From Sepiola atlantica (lineage: Eukaryota > Mollusca > Cephalopoda > Sepiida > Sepiolidae): DNA of 64,000 nt. The notes beneath the pieces were generated by a model that saw only the letters and a list, made by a program, of their open reading frames with translations, had not been told where the DNA came from and did not search any database. The translations under genes and the position numbers were made by a program. Position 1 is the stretch's first letter; each line of letters begins with the position of its first letter. Location of the stretch: contig CAUVYP010000586.1 in the NCBI GenBank assembly GCA_963556195.1, forward strand, positions 558,001 to 622,000, in the 5' to 3' direction. This document shows positions 1 through 11,369 of the stretch, piece after piece.

Positions 1-23
1 AATACGCAAACTATCAACAAAAT

Positions 24-395
24 TTAGTGCGATTTAAAGTTGATATCGCTTTTGTTTATAACTTCCACATTTATTCGAATTGTGCAACGAAACTTTGCAG
101 AGATAAGCGGAGTCACATGCTCTACTGAAGTACCAAGTTTCAGAAGTGCAGCTCTTTTACTGCCGGAGAAATGTCGATACAAACTGAATACGCAAAACAT
201 CAACAAAATTTAGCGCGTTTTAAAGTGGATATCGCTTTTGTTTATAACTTCCACATTTATTCGAATTGTGCAACGAAACTTTGCAGACCGTCGCGGAGAC
301 ACACGGGCTACTGAAGTACCAAGTTTCAGAAGTGCAGCTCTTGTACTGCCGGAGATATGTCGATACAAACTGAATACGCAAAACATCAACTAAAT
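24..395 (+). repeat. C0-D(GGGC) dimer at left edge
   Basis: The first two complete monomers are a C0 with GGAGAAATG at 24-209 and a D with GGGCTACTG at 210-395. The same pair, including the GGAGAAATG variant, recurs at 10812-11183, 58 monomers away, so this end of the array and the 10.8-kb region share a recent origin. Confidence 0.85.
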
Positions 396-452
396 TTAGC
401 GCGTTTTAAAGTTGATATCGCTTTTGTTTATAACTTCCACATTTATTCGAAT

Positions 453-473
453 TGTGCAACGAAACTTTGCACA
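453..473. repeat. 7-7-7 inverted repeat in type A (reference copy)
   Basis: Arms TGTGCAA and TTGCACA are perfect complements around a 7-base spacer, CGAAACT. Every type A monomer has it, barring private changes. In B, C and D the right arm is TTGCAG, cutting the pairing to TGCAA/TTGCA (5 bp). It could be a protein site or an RNA hairpin if transcribed, but no function can be read from sequence alone. Confidence 0.6.
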
Positions 474-500
474 GATTAGCGGAGTCACATTTTCTACTGA

Positions 501-533
501 AGTACCAAGTTTCAGAAGTGCAGCTCTTGTACT
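501..533. repeat. Second imperfect inverted repeat in A and B (reference copy)
   Basis: AGTACCAAG pairs with CTTGTACT around a 16-base spacer, with one unpaired C. The right arm is broken in type C (CTTTTACT) and in D with TAATG (CTTGTAAT), but intact in A, B and D with TACTG. Shorter than needed to exclude chance. Confidence 0.4.
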
Positions 534-1511
534 GCCGGAGATATGTCGATACAAACTGAATACGCAAAACATCAACAAAATTTAGCGCGTTTTAAAGTTG
601 ATATCGCTTTTGTTTATAACTTCCACATTTATTCGAATTGTGCAACGAAACTTTGCACAGATTAGCGGAGTCACATTTTCTACTGAAGAACCAAGTTTCA
701 GAAGTGCAGCTCTTGTACTGCCGGATATATGTCGATACAAACTGAATACGCAAAACATCAACAAAATTTAGCGCGTTTTAAAGTTGATATCGCTTTTGTT
801 TATAACTTCCACATTTATTCGAATTGTGCAACGAAACTTTGCAGACAGTCGCGGATAGCCTTTTCTACTGAAGTACCAAGTTTCAGAAGTGCAGCTCTTG
901 TACTGCCGGAGATATGTCGATACAAACTGAATACGCAAAACATCAACAAAATTTAGCGCGTTTTAAAGTTGATATCGCTTTTGTTTATAACTTCCACATT
1001 TATTCGAATTGTGCAACGAAACTTTGCACAGATTAGCGGAGTCACATTTTCTACTGAAGTACCAAGTTTCAGAAGTGCAGCTCTTGTACTGCCGGAGATA
1101 TGTCGATACAAACTGAATACGCAAACTATCAACAAAATTACGTGCGATTTAAAGTTAGTATCGCTTTTGTTTATAACTTCACCATTCTTTAGAATTGTGC
1201 AACCAAACTTTGCAGAGATAAGCGGAGTCACATGCTCTACTGAAGTACCAAGTTGCAGAAGTGCAGCTCTTTTACTGCCGGAGATATGTCGATACCAAAC
1301 TGAATACGCAAAACATCAACAAAATTTAGCGCGTTTTAAAGTTGATATCGCTTTTGTTTATAACTTCCACATTTATTCGAATTGTGCAACGAAACTTTGC
1401 ACAGATTAGCGGAGTCACATTTTCTACTGAAGTACCAAGTTTCAGAAGTGCAGCTCTTGTACTGCCGGAGATATGTCGATACAAACTGAATACGCAAAAT
1501 ATCAACAAAAT

Positions 1512-2627
1512 TTAGCGCGTTTTAAAGTTGATATCGCTTTTGTTTATAACTTCCACATTTATTCGAATTGTGCAACGAAACTTTGCACAGATTAGCGGAG
1601 TCACATTTTCTACTGAAGTACCAAGTTTCAGAAGTGCAGCTCTTGTACTGCCGGAGATATGTCGATACAAACTGAATACGCAAAACATCAACAAAATTTA
1701 GCGCGTTTTAAAGTTGATATCGCTTTTGTTTATAACTTCCACATTTATTCGAATTGTGCAACGAAACTTTGCACAGATTAGCGGAGTCACATTTTCTACT
1801 GAAGAACCAAGTTTCAGAAGTGCAGCTCTTGTACTGCCGGATATATGTCGATACAAACTGAATACGCAAAACATCAACAAAATTTAGCGCGTTTTAAAGT
1901 TGATATCGCTTTTGTTTATAACTTCCACATTTATTCGAATTGTGCAACGAAACTTTGCAGACAGTCGCGGATAGCCTTTTCTACTGAAGTACCAAGTTTC
2001 AGAAGTGCAGCTCTTGTACTGCCGGAGATATGTCGATACAAACTGAATACGCAAAACATCAACAAAATTTAGCGCGTTTTAAAGTTGATATCGCTTTTGT
2101 TTATAACTTCCACATTTATTCGAATTGTGCAACGAAACTTTGCACAGATTAGCGGAGTCACATTTTCTACTGAAGTACCAAGTTTCAGAAGTGCAGCTCT
2201 TGTACTGCCGGAGATATGTCGATACAAACTGAATACGCAAACTATCAACAAAATTTAGTGCGATTTAAAGTTAGTATCGCTTTTGTTTATAACTTCACCA
2301 TTCTTTAGAATTGTGCAACGAAACTTTGCAGAGATAAGCGGAGTCACATGCTCTACTGAAGTACCAAGTTTCAGAAGTGCAGCTCTTTTACTGCCGGAGA
2401 TATGTCGATACCAAACTGAATACGCAAAACATCAACAAAATTTAGCGCGTTTTAAAGTTGATATCGCTTTTGTTTATAACTTCCACATTTATTCGAATTG
2501 TGCAACGAAACTTTGCACAGATTAGCGGAGTCACATTTTCTACTGAAGTACCAAGTTTCAGAAGTGCAGCTCTTGTACTGCCGGAGATATGTCGATACAA
2601 ACTGAATACGCAAAATATCAACAAAAT
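1512..2627 (+). repeat. Variant 1116-bp unit, copy 2
   Basis: Same order A 1512, A* 1698, Bdel 1884, A 2069, C'(+1) 2255 and A 2442 as the preceding unit, at an offset of 1116 bp. The C' here keeps the normal TTTAGTG start and the normal GCAACGAAAC, whereas the first copy has GCAACCAAAC, so the first copy mutated after duplication. Confidence 0.9.
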
Positions 2628-4115
2628 TTAGCGCGTTTTAAAGTTGATATCGCTTTTGTTTATAACTTCCACATTTATTCGAATTGTGCAACGAAACTTT
2701 GCACAGATTAGCGGAGTCACATTTTCTACTGAAGTACCAAGTTTCAGAAGTGCAGCTCTTGTACTGCCGGAGATATGTCGATACAAACTGAATACGCAAA
2801 ACATCAACAAAATTTAGCGCGTTTTAAAGTGGATATCGCTTTTGTTTATAACTTCCACATTTATTCGAATTGTGCAACGAAACTTTGCAGACCGTCGCGG
2901 AGACACACGTTCTACTGAAGTACCAAGTTTCAGAAGTGCAGCTCTTGTACTGCCGGAGATATGTCGATACAAACTGAATACGCAAAACATCAACTAAATT
3001 TAGCGCGTTTTAAAGTTGATATCGCTTTTGTTTATAACTTCCACATTTATTCGAATTGTGCAACGAAACTTTGCACAGATTAGCGGAGTCACATTTTCTA
3101 CTGAAGTACCAAGTTTCAGAAGTGCAGCTCTTGTACTGCCGGAGATATGTCGATACAAACTGAATACGCAAAACATCAACAAAATTTAGCGCGTTTTAAA
3201 GTTGATATCGCTTTTGTTTATAACTTCCACATTTATTCGAATTGTGCAACGAAACTTTGCACAGATTAGCGGAGTCACATTTTCTACTGAAGTACCAAGT
3301 TTCAGAAGTGCAGCTCTTGTACTGCCGGAGATATGTCGATACAAACTGAATACGCAAAATATCAACAAAATTTAGCGCGTTTTAAAGTTGATATCGCTTT
3401 TGTTTATAACTTCCACATTTATTCGAATTGTGCAACGAAACTTTGCACAGATTAGCGGAGTCACATTTTCTACTGAAGTACCAAGTTTCAGAAGTGCAGC
3501 TCTTGTACTGCCGGAGATATGTCGATACAAACTGAATACGCAAAACATCAACAAAATTTAGCGCGTTTTAAAGTGGATATCGCTTTTGTTTATAACTTCC
3601 ACATTTATTCGAATTGTGCAACGAAACTTTGCAGACCGTCGCGGAGACACACGTTCTACTGAAGTACCAAGTTTCAGAAGTGCAGCTCTTGTACTGCCGG
3701 AGATATGTCGATACAAACTGAATACGCAAAACATCAACTAAATTTAGCGCGTTTTAAAGTTGATATCGCTTTTGTTTATAACTTCCACATTTATTCGAAT
3801 TGTGCAACGAAACTTTGCACAGATTAGCGGAGTCACATTTTCTACTGAAGTACCAAGTTTCAGAAGTGCAGCTCTTGTACTGCCGGAGATATGTCGATAC
3901 AAACTGAATACGCAAAACATCAACAAAATTTAGCGCGTTTTAAAGTTGATATCGCTTTTGTTTATAACTTCCACATTTATTCGAATTGTGCAACGAAACT
4001 TTGCACAGATTAGCGGAGTCACATTTTCTACTGAAGTACCAAGTTTCAGAAGTGCAGCTCTTGTACTGCCGGAGATATGTCGATACAAACTGAATACGCA
4101 AACTATCAACAAAAT
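2628..4115 (+). repeat. 744-bp tetramer A-D-A-A, two copies
   Basis: Monomers A 2628, D 2814, A 3000, A 3186 are followed by A 3372, D 3558, A 3744, A 3930. This tetramer lacks B and C. The two copies differ in the final junction: the A at 3186 ends CAAAATATC and the A at 3930 ends CAAACTATC, the latter leading into a C at 4116. Confidence 0.85.
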
Positions 4116-5603
4116 TTAGTGCGATTTAAAGTTGATATCGCTTTTGTTTATAACTTCACCATTCTTTTGAATTGTGCAACGAAACTTTGCAGAGATAAGC
4201 GGAGTCACATGCTCTACTGAAGTACCAAGTCTCAGAAGTGCAGCTCTTTTACTGCCGGAGATATGTCGATACAAACGTAATACGCAAAACATCAACAAAA
4301 TTTAGCGCGTTTTAAAGTGGATATCGCTTTTGTTTATAACTTCCACATTTATTCGAATTGTGCAACGAAACTTTGCAGACCGTCGCTGAGACACACGGGC
4401 TACTGAAGTACCAAGTTTCAGAAGTGCAGCTCTTGTAATGCCGGAGATATGTCGATACAAACTGAATACGCAAAACATCAACAAAATTTAGTGCGATTTA
4501 AAGTTGATATCGCTTTTGTTTATAACTTCCACATTTATTCGAATTGTGCAACGAAACTTTGCAGAGATAAGCGGAGTCACATGCTCTACTGAAGTACCAA
4601 GTTTCAGAAGTGCAGCTCTTTTACTGCCGGAGATATGTCGATACAAACTGAATACGCAAAACATCAACAAAATTTTGCGCGTTTTAAAGTGGATATCGCT
4701 TTTGTTTATAACTTCCACATTTATTCGAATTGTGCAACGAAACTTTGCAGACCGTCGCGGAGACACACGGGCTACTGAAGTACCAAGTTTCAGAAGTGCA
4801 GCTCTTGTACTGCCGGAGATATGTCGATACAAACTGAATACGCAAAACATCAACTAAATTTAGCGCGTTTTAAAGTTGATATCGCTTTTGTTTATAACTT
4901 CCACATTTATTCGAATTGTGCAACGAAACTTTGCACAGATTAGCGGAGTCACATTTTCTACTGAAGTACCAAGTTTCAGAAGTGCAGCTCTTGTACTGCC
5001 GGAGATATGTCGATACAAACTGAATACGCAAAACATCAACAAAATTTAGCGCGTTTTAAAGTTGATATCGCTTTTGTTTATAACTTCCACATTTATTCGA
5101 ATTGTGCAACGAAACTTTGCAGACAGTCGCGGATAGGCCTTTTCTACTGAAGTACCAAGTTTCATAAGTGCAGCTCTTGTACTGCCGGAGATATGTCGAT
5201 ACAAACTGAATACGCAAAACATCAACAAAATTTAGCGCGTTTTAAAGTTGATATCGCTTTTGTTTATAACTTCCACATTTATTCGAATTGTGCAACGAAA
5301 CTTTGCACAGATTAGCGGAGTCACATTTTCTACTGAAGTATGAAGTTTCAGAAGTGCAGCTCTTGTACTGCCGGAGATATGTCGATACAAACTGAATACG
5401 CAAAACATCAACAAAATTTAGCGCGTTTTAAAGTTGATATCGCTTTTGTTTATAACTTCCACATTTATTCGAATTGTGCAACGAAACTTTGCAGACAGTC
5501 GCGGATAGGCCTTTTCTACTGAAGTACCAAGTTTCAGAAGTGCAGCTCTTGTACTGCCGGAGATATGTCGATACAAACTGAATACGCAAAACATCAACAA
5601 AAT
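3186..5603 (+). repeat. 2418-bp segmental duplication, copy 1 (13 monomers)
   Basis: The order is A A D A A C D C0 D A B A B. It matches 5604-8021 at an offset of 2418 bp. Private markers shared by both copies are CAAGTCTCAG and AAACGTAATAC in the C at 4116, GTCGCTGAG in the D at 4302 and GAAGTATGAAG in the A at 5232. Copy 1 alone has GGGC rather than GTTC in the D at 4302, an A-to-T change at 4676, and CATAAG in the B at 5046. Confidence 0.93.
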
Positions 5604-8021
5604 TTAGCGCGTTTTAAAGTTGATATCGCTTTTGTTTATAACTTCCACATTTATTCGAATTGTGCAACGAAACTTTGCACAGATTAGCGGAGTCACATTT
5701 TCTACTGAAGTACCAAGTTTCAGAAGTGCAGCTCTTGTACTGCCGGAGATATGTCGATACAAACTGAATACGCAAAATATCAACAAAATTTAGCGCGTTT
5801 TAAAGTTGATATCGCTTTTGTTTATAACTTCCACATTTATTCGAATTGTGCAACGAAACTTTGCACAGATTAGCGGAGTCACATTTTCTACTGAAGTACC
5901 AAGTTTCAGAAGTGCAGCTCTTGTACTGCCGGAGATATGTCGATACAAACTGAATACGCAAAACATCAACAAAATTTAGCGCGTTTTAAAGTGGATATCG
6001 CTTTTGTTTATAACTTCCACATTTATTCGAATTGTGCAACGAAACTTTGCAGACCGTCGCGGAGACACACGTTCTACTGAAGTACCAAGTTTCAGAAGTG
6101 CAGCTCTTGTACTGCCGGAGATATGTCGATACAAACTGAATACGCAAAACATCAACTAAATTTAGCGCGTTTTAAAGTTGATATCGCTTTTGTTTATAAC
6201 TTCCACATTTATTCGAATTGTGCAACGAAACTTTGCACAGATTAGCGGAGTCACATTTTCTACTGAAGTACCAAGTTTCAGAAGTGCAGCTCTTGTACTG
6301 CCGGAGATATGTCGATACAAACTGAATACGCAAAACATCAACAAAATTTAGCGCGTTTTAAAGTTGATATCGCTTTTGTTTATAACTTCCACATTTATTC
6401 GAATTGTGCAACGAAACTTTGCACAGATTAGCGGAGTCACATTTTCTACTGAAGTACCAAGTTTCAGAAGTGCAGCTCTTGTACTGCCGGAGATATGTCG
6501 ATACAAACTGAATACGCAAACTATCAACAAAATTTAGTGCGATTTAAAGTTGATATCGCTTTTGTTTATAACTTCACCATTCTTTTGAATTGTGCAACGA
6601 AACTTTGCAGAGATAAGCGGAGTCACATGCTCTACTGAAGTACCAAGTCTCAGAAGTGCAGCTCTTTTACTGCCGGAGATATGTCGATACAAACGTAATA
6701 CGCAAAACATCAACAAAATTTAGCGCGTTTTAAAGTGGATATCGCTTTTGTTTATAACTTCCACATTTATTCGAATTGTGCAACGAAACTTTGCAGACCG
6801 TCGCTGAGACACACGTTCTACTGAAGTACCAAGTTTCAGAAGTGCAGCTCTTGTAATGCCGGAGATATGTCGATACAAACTGAATACGCAAAACATCAAC
6901 AAAATTTAGTGCGATTTAAAGTTGATATCGCTTTTGTTTATAACTTCCACATTTATTCGAATTGTGCAACGAAACTTTGCAGAGATAAGCGGAGTCACAT
7001 GCTCTACTGAAGTACCAAGTTTCAGAAGTGCAGCTCTTTTACTGCCGGAGATATGTCGATACAAACTGAATACGCAAAACATCAACAAAATTTAGCGCGT
7101 TTTAAAGTGGATATCGCTTTTGTTTATAACTTCCACATTTATTCGAATTGTGCAACGAAACTTTGCAGACCGTCGCGGAGACACACGGGCTACTGAAGTA
7201 CCAAGTTTCAGAAGTGCAGCTCTTGTACTGCCGGAGATATGTCGATACAAACTGAATACGCAAAACATCAACTAAATTTAGCGCGTTTTAAAGTTGATAT
7301 CGCTTTTGTTTATAACTTCCACATTTATTCGAATTGTGCAACGAAACTTTGCACAGATTAGCGGAGTCACATTTTCTACTGAAGTACCAAGTTTCAGAAG
7401 TGCAGCTCTTGTACTGCCGGAGATATGTCGATACAAACTGAATACGCAAAACATCAACAAAATTTAGCGCGTTTTAAAGTTGATATCGCTTTTGTTTATA
7501 ACTTCCACATTTATTCGAATTTTGCAACGAAACTTTGCAGACAGTCGCGGATAGGCCTTTTCTACTGAAGTACCAAGTTTCAGAAGTGCAGCTCTTGTAC
7601 TGCCGGAGATATGTCGATACAAACTGAATACGCAAAACATCAACAAAATTTAGCGCGTTTTAAAGTTGATATCGCTTTTGTTTATAACTTCCACATTTAT
7701 TCGAATTGTGCAACGAAACTTTGCACAGATTAGCGGAGTCACATTTTCTACTGAAGTATGAAGTTTCAGAAGTGCAGCTCTTGTACTGCCGGAGATATGT
7801 CGATACAAACTGAATACGCAAAACATCAACAAAATTTAGCGCGTTTTAAAGTTGATATCGCTTTTGTTTATAACTTCCACATTTATTCGAATTGTGCAAC
7901 GAAACTTTGCAGACAGTCGCGGATAGGCCTTTTCTACTGAAGTACCAAGTTTCAGAAGTGCAGCTCTTGTACTGCCGGAGATATGTCGATACAAACTGAA
8001 TACGCAAAACATCAACAAAAT
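5604..8021 (+). repeat. 2418-bp segmental duplication, copy 2
   Basis: Monomer-by-monomer match to 3186-5603, sharing its rare variants at 6534 (CAAGTCTCAG, AAACGTAATAC), 6720 (GTCGCTGAG) and 7650 (GAAGTATGAAG). Its own private change is GAATTTTGC in the B at 7464. Homology stops at 8022, where an A ending CAAACTATC leads to C0 instead of a second A. Confidence 0.93.
6906..7091 (+). repeat. Type C0 monomer (C with A-like left arm)
   Basis: C0 has the C start (TTTAGTGCGATTT) and C centre (GAGATAAGCGG), but its left arm is CTTCCACATTTATTCG as in A, B and D. Copies are at 24, 4488, 6906, 8208 and 10812 only, and all five are followed by a D with the GGGCTACTG spelling. The copies at 24 and 10812 also share GGAGAAATG. 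C0 may be the ancestor of C or a C patched by gene conversion from A, B or D. Confidence 0.88.
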
Positions 8022-11000
8022 TTAGCGCGTTTTAAAGTTGATATCGCTTTTGTTTATAACTTCCACATTTATTCGAATTGTGCAACGAAACTTTGCACAG
8101 ATTAGCGGAGTCACATTTTCTACTGAAGTACCAAGTTTCAGAAGTGCAGCTCTTGTACTGCCGGAGATATGTCGATACAAACTGAATACGCAAACTATCA
8201 ACAAAATTTAGTGCGATTTAAAGTTGATATCGCTTTTGTTTATAACTTCCACATTTATTCGAATTGTGCAACGAAACTTTGCAGAGATAAGCGGAGTCAC
8301 ATGCTCTACTGAAGTACCAAGTTTCAGAAGTGCAGCTCTTTTACTGCCGGAGATATGTCGATACAAACTGAATACGCAAAACATCAACAAAATTTAGCGC
8401 GTTTTAAAGTGGATATCGCTTTTGTTTATAACTTCCACATTTATTCGAATTGTGCAACGAAACTTTGCAGACCGTCGCGGAGACACACGGGCTACTGAAG
8501 TACCAAGTTTCAGAAGTGCAGCTCTTGTACTGCCGGAGATATGTCGATACAAACTGAATACGCAAAACATCAACTAAATTTAGCGCGTTTTAAAGTTGAT
8601 ATCGCTTTTGTTTATAACTTCCACATTTATTCGAATTGTGCAACGAAACTTTGCACAGATTAGCGGAGTCAAATTTTCTACTGAAGTACCTAGTTTCAGA
8701 AGTGCAGCTCTTGTACTGCCGGAGATATGTCGATACAAACTGAATACGCAAAACATCAACAAAATTTAGCGCGTTTTAAAGTTGATATCGCTTTTGTTTA
8801 TAACTTCCACATTTATTCGAATTGTGCAACGAAACTTTGCAGACAGTCGCGGATAGGCCTTTTCTACTGAAGTACCAAGTTTCAGAAGTGCAGCTCTTGT
8901 ACTGCCGGAGATATGTCGATACAAACTGAATACGCAAAACATCAACAAAATTTAGCGCGTTTTAAAGTTGATATCGCTTTTGTTTATAACTTCCACATTT
9001 ATTCGAATTGTGCAACGAAACTTTGCACAGATTAGCGGAGTCACATTTTCTACTGAAGTACCAAGTTTCAGAAGTGCAGCTCTTGTACTGCCGGAGATAT
9101 GTCGATACAAACTGAATACGCAAACTATCAACAAAATTTAGTGCGATTTAAAGTTGATATCGCTTTTGTTTATAACTTCACCATTCTTTTGAATTGTGCA
9201 ACGAAACTTTGCAGAGATAAGCGGAGTCACATGCTCTACTGAAGTACCAAGTTTCAGAAGTGCAGCTCTTTTACTGCCGGAGATATGTCGATACAAACTG
9301 AATACGCAAAACATCAACAAAATTTAGCGCGTTTTAAAGTGGATATCGCTTTTGTTTATAACTTCCACATTTATTCGAATTGTGCAACGAAACTTTGCAG
9401 ACCGTCGCGGAGACACACGTTCTACTGAAGTACCAAGTTTCAGAAGTGCAGCTCTTGTAATGCCGGAGATATGTCGATACAAACTGAATACGCAAAATAT
9501 CAACTAAATTTAGCGCGTTTTAAAGTTGATATCGCTTTTGTTTATAACTTCCACATTTATTCGAATTGTGCAACGAAACTTTGCACAGATTAGCGGAGTC
9601 ACATTTTCTACTGAAGTACCAAGTTTCAGAAGTGCAGCTCTTGTACTGCCGGAGATATGTCGATACAAACTGAATACGCAAAACATCAACAAAATTTAGC
9701 GCGTTTTAAAGTTGATATCGCTGTTGTTTATAACTTCCACATTTATTCGAATTGTGCAACGAAACTTTGCACAGATTAGCGGAGTCACATTTTCTACTGA
9801 AGTACCAAGTTTCAGAAGTGCAGCTCTTGTACTGCCGGAGATATGTCGATACAAACTGAATACGCAAAACATCAACAAAATTTAGCGCGTTTTAAAGTTG
9901 ATATCGCTTTTGTTTATAACTTCCACATTTATTCGAATTGTGCAACGAAACTTTGCAGACAGTCGCGGATAGGCCTTTTCTACTGAAGTACCAAGTTTCA
10001 GAAGTGCAGCTCTTGTACTGCCGGAGATATGTCGATACAAACTGAATACGCAAAACATCAACAAAATTTAGCGCGTTTTAAAGTTGATATCGCTTTTGTT
10101 TATAACTTCCACATTTATTCGAATTGTGCAACGAAACTTTGCACAGATTAGCGGAGTCACATTTTCTACTGAAGTACCAAGTTTCAGAAGTGCAGCTCTT
10201 GTACTGCCGGAGATATGTCGATACAAACTGAATACGCAAAACATCAACAAAATTTAGCGCGTTTTAAAGTTGATATCGCTTTTGTTTATAACTTCCACAT
10301 TTATTCGAATTGTGCAACGAAACTTTGCACAGATTAGCGGAGTCACATTTTCTACTGAAGTACCAAGTTTCAGAAGTGCAGCTCTTGTACTGCCGGAGAT
10401 ATGTCGATACAAACTGAATACGCAAAACATCAACAAAATTTAGCGCGTTTTAAAGTTGATATCGCTTTTGTTTATAACTTCCACATTTATTCGAATTGTG
10501 CAACGAAACTTTGCAGACAGTCGCGGATAGGCCTTTTCTACTGAAGTACCAAGTTTCAGAAGTGCAGCTCTTGTACTGCCGGAGATATGTCGATACAAAC
10601 TGAATACGCAAAACATCAACAAAATTTAGCGCGTTTTAAAGTTGATATCGCTTTTGTTTATAACTTCCACATTTATTCGAATTGTGCAACGAAACTTTGC
10701 ACAGATTAGCGGAGTCACATTTTCTACTGAAGTACCAAGTTTCAGAAGTGCAGCTCTTGTACTGCCGGAGATATGTCGATACAAACTGAATACGCAAACT
10801 ATCAACAAAATTTAGTGCGATTTAAAGTTGATATCGCTTTTGTTTATAACTTCCACATTTATTCGAATTGTGCAACGAAACTTTGCAGAGATAAGCGGAG
10901 TCACATGCTCTACTGAAGTACCAAGTTTCAGAAGTGCAGCTCTTTTACTGCCGGAGAAATGTCGATACAAACTGAATACGCAAAACATCAACAAAATTTA

Positions 11001-11369
11001 GCGCGTTTTAAAGTGGATATCGCTTTTGTTTATAACTTCCACATTTATTCGAATTGTGCAACGAAACTTTGCAGACCGTCGCGGAGACACACGGGCTACT
11101 GAAGTACCAAGTTTCAGAAGTGCAGCTCTTGTACTGCCGGAGATATGTCGATACAAACTGAATACGCAAAACATCAACTAAATTTAGCGCGTTTTAAAGT
11201 TGATATCGCTTTTGTTTATAACTTCCACATTTATTCGAATTGTGCAACGAAACTTTGCACAGATTAGCGGAGTCACATTTTCTACTGAAGTACCAAGTTT
11301 CAGAAGTGCAGCTCTTGTACTGCCGGAGATATGTCGATACAAACTGAATACGCAAAACATCAACAAAAT
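8022..11369 (+). repeat. Mixed 18-monomer block
   Basis: Order: A C0 D A B A C D A A B A A B A C0 D A. It contains one complete A-A-B trimer repeat (9510-10067 and 10068-10625, 558-bp period) and two C0-D(GGGC) pairs at 8208 and 10812. An AAATTTTC variant (8580) and GCTGTTG (9696) are private. No complete A-A-B-A-C-D hexamer occurs here. Confidence 0.85.
8766..8951 (+). repeat. Type B monomer (reference copy)
   Basis: Type B is identical to A in left arm and 3' part but has GACAGTCGCGGATAGGCC after TTTGCA. It normally sits between two A monomers in the A-A-B-A-C-D hexamer. Because the two flanks match A and only a central block of about 25 bp differs, B looks like an A monomer with a replaced centre, or the reverse; direction cannot be decided here. 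The central block resembles that of D (shared GTCGCGGA), which is where B/D recombinants form. Confidence 0.93.

Larger units (their letters stand above)
396..581 (+). repeat. Type A monomer (reference copy)
   Basis: Type A is the commonest family, about half of all monomers. Diagnostic block after TTTGCA is CAGATTAGCGGAGTCACATT. The left arm reads CTTCCACATTTATTCG, the 3' part TCTTGTACTGCC, and the junction CATCAACAAAATTTAGCGCG. It carries an EcoRV site GATATC at 414-419 and a 7-7-7 inverted repeat at 453-473. Position-specific subtypes are seen at the right end: CAAACTATC when the next monomer is usually C, and CAAAATATC in the A that follows C'. Composition is 36 C, 33 G, 9 CpG. Confidence 0.95.
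396..1511 (+). repeat. Variant 1116-bp unit, copy 1 (A-A*-Bdel-A-C'-A)
   Basis: Six monomers: A 396, A* 582 (GAAGAACC and GGATATATG), a 185-bp B at 768 missing one G (GGATAGCC), A 953, a 187-bp C' at 1139, and an A at 1326 ending CAAAATATC. The deletion and the insertion cancel, so the unit is still 1116 bp. In this copy the C' starts with TTACGTG in place of TTTAGTG (two substitutions at 1140-1141), which removes the usual minus-strand stop and joins two open frames. Confidence 0.9.

Noticed and set aside
446..464. CENP-B box
   Set aside because: The minus strand reads TTTCGTTGCACAATTCG, which matches the first eight bases of the mammalian CENP-B box, but the second half lacks the required CGGG. 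Only a partial match, likely chance.
396..581. The monomer as a dimer of a 93-bp ancestral repeat
   Set aside because: By eye, the two halves share no extended similarity, only short words such as GTAC and GAAGT.
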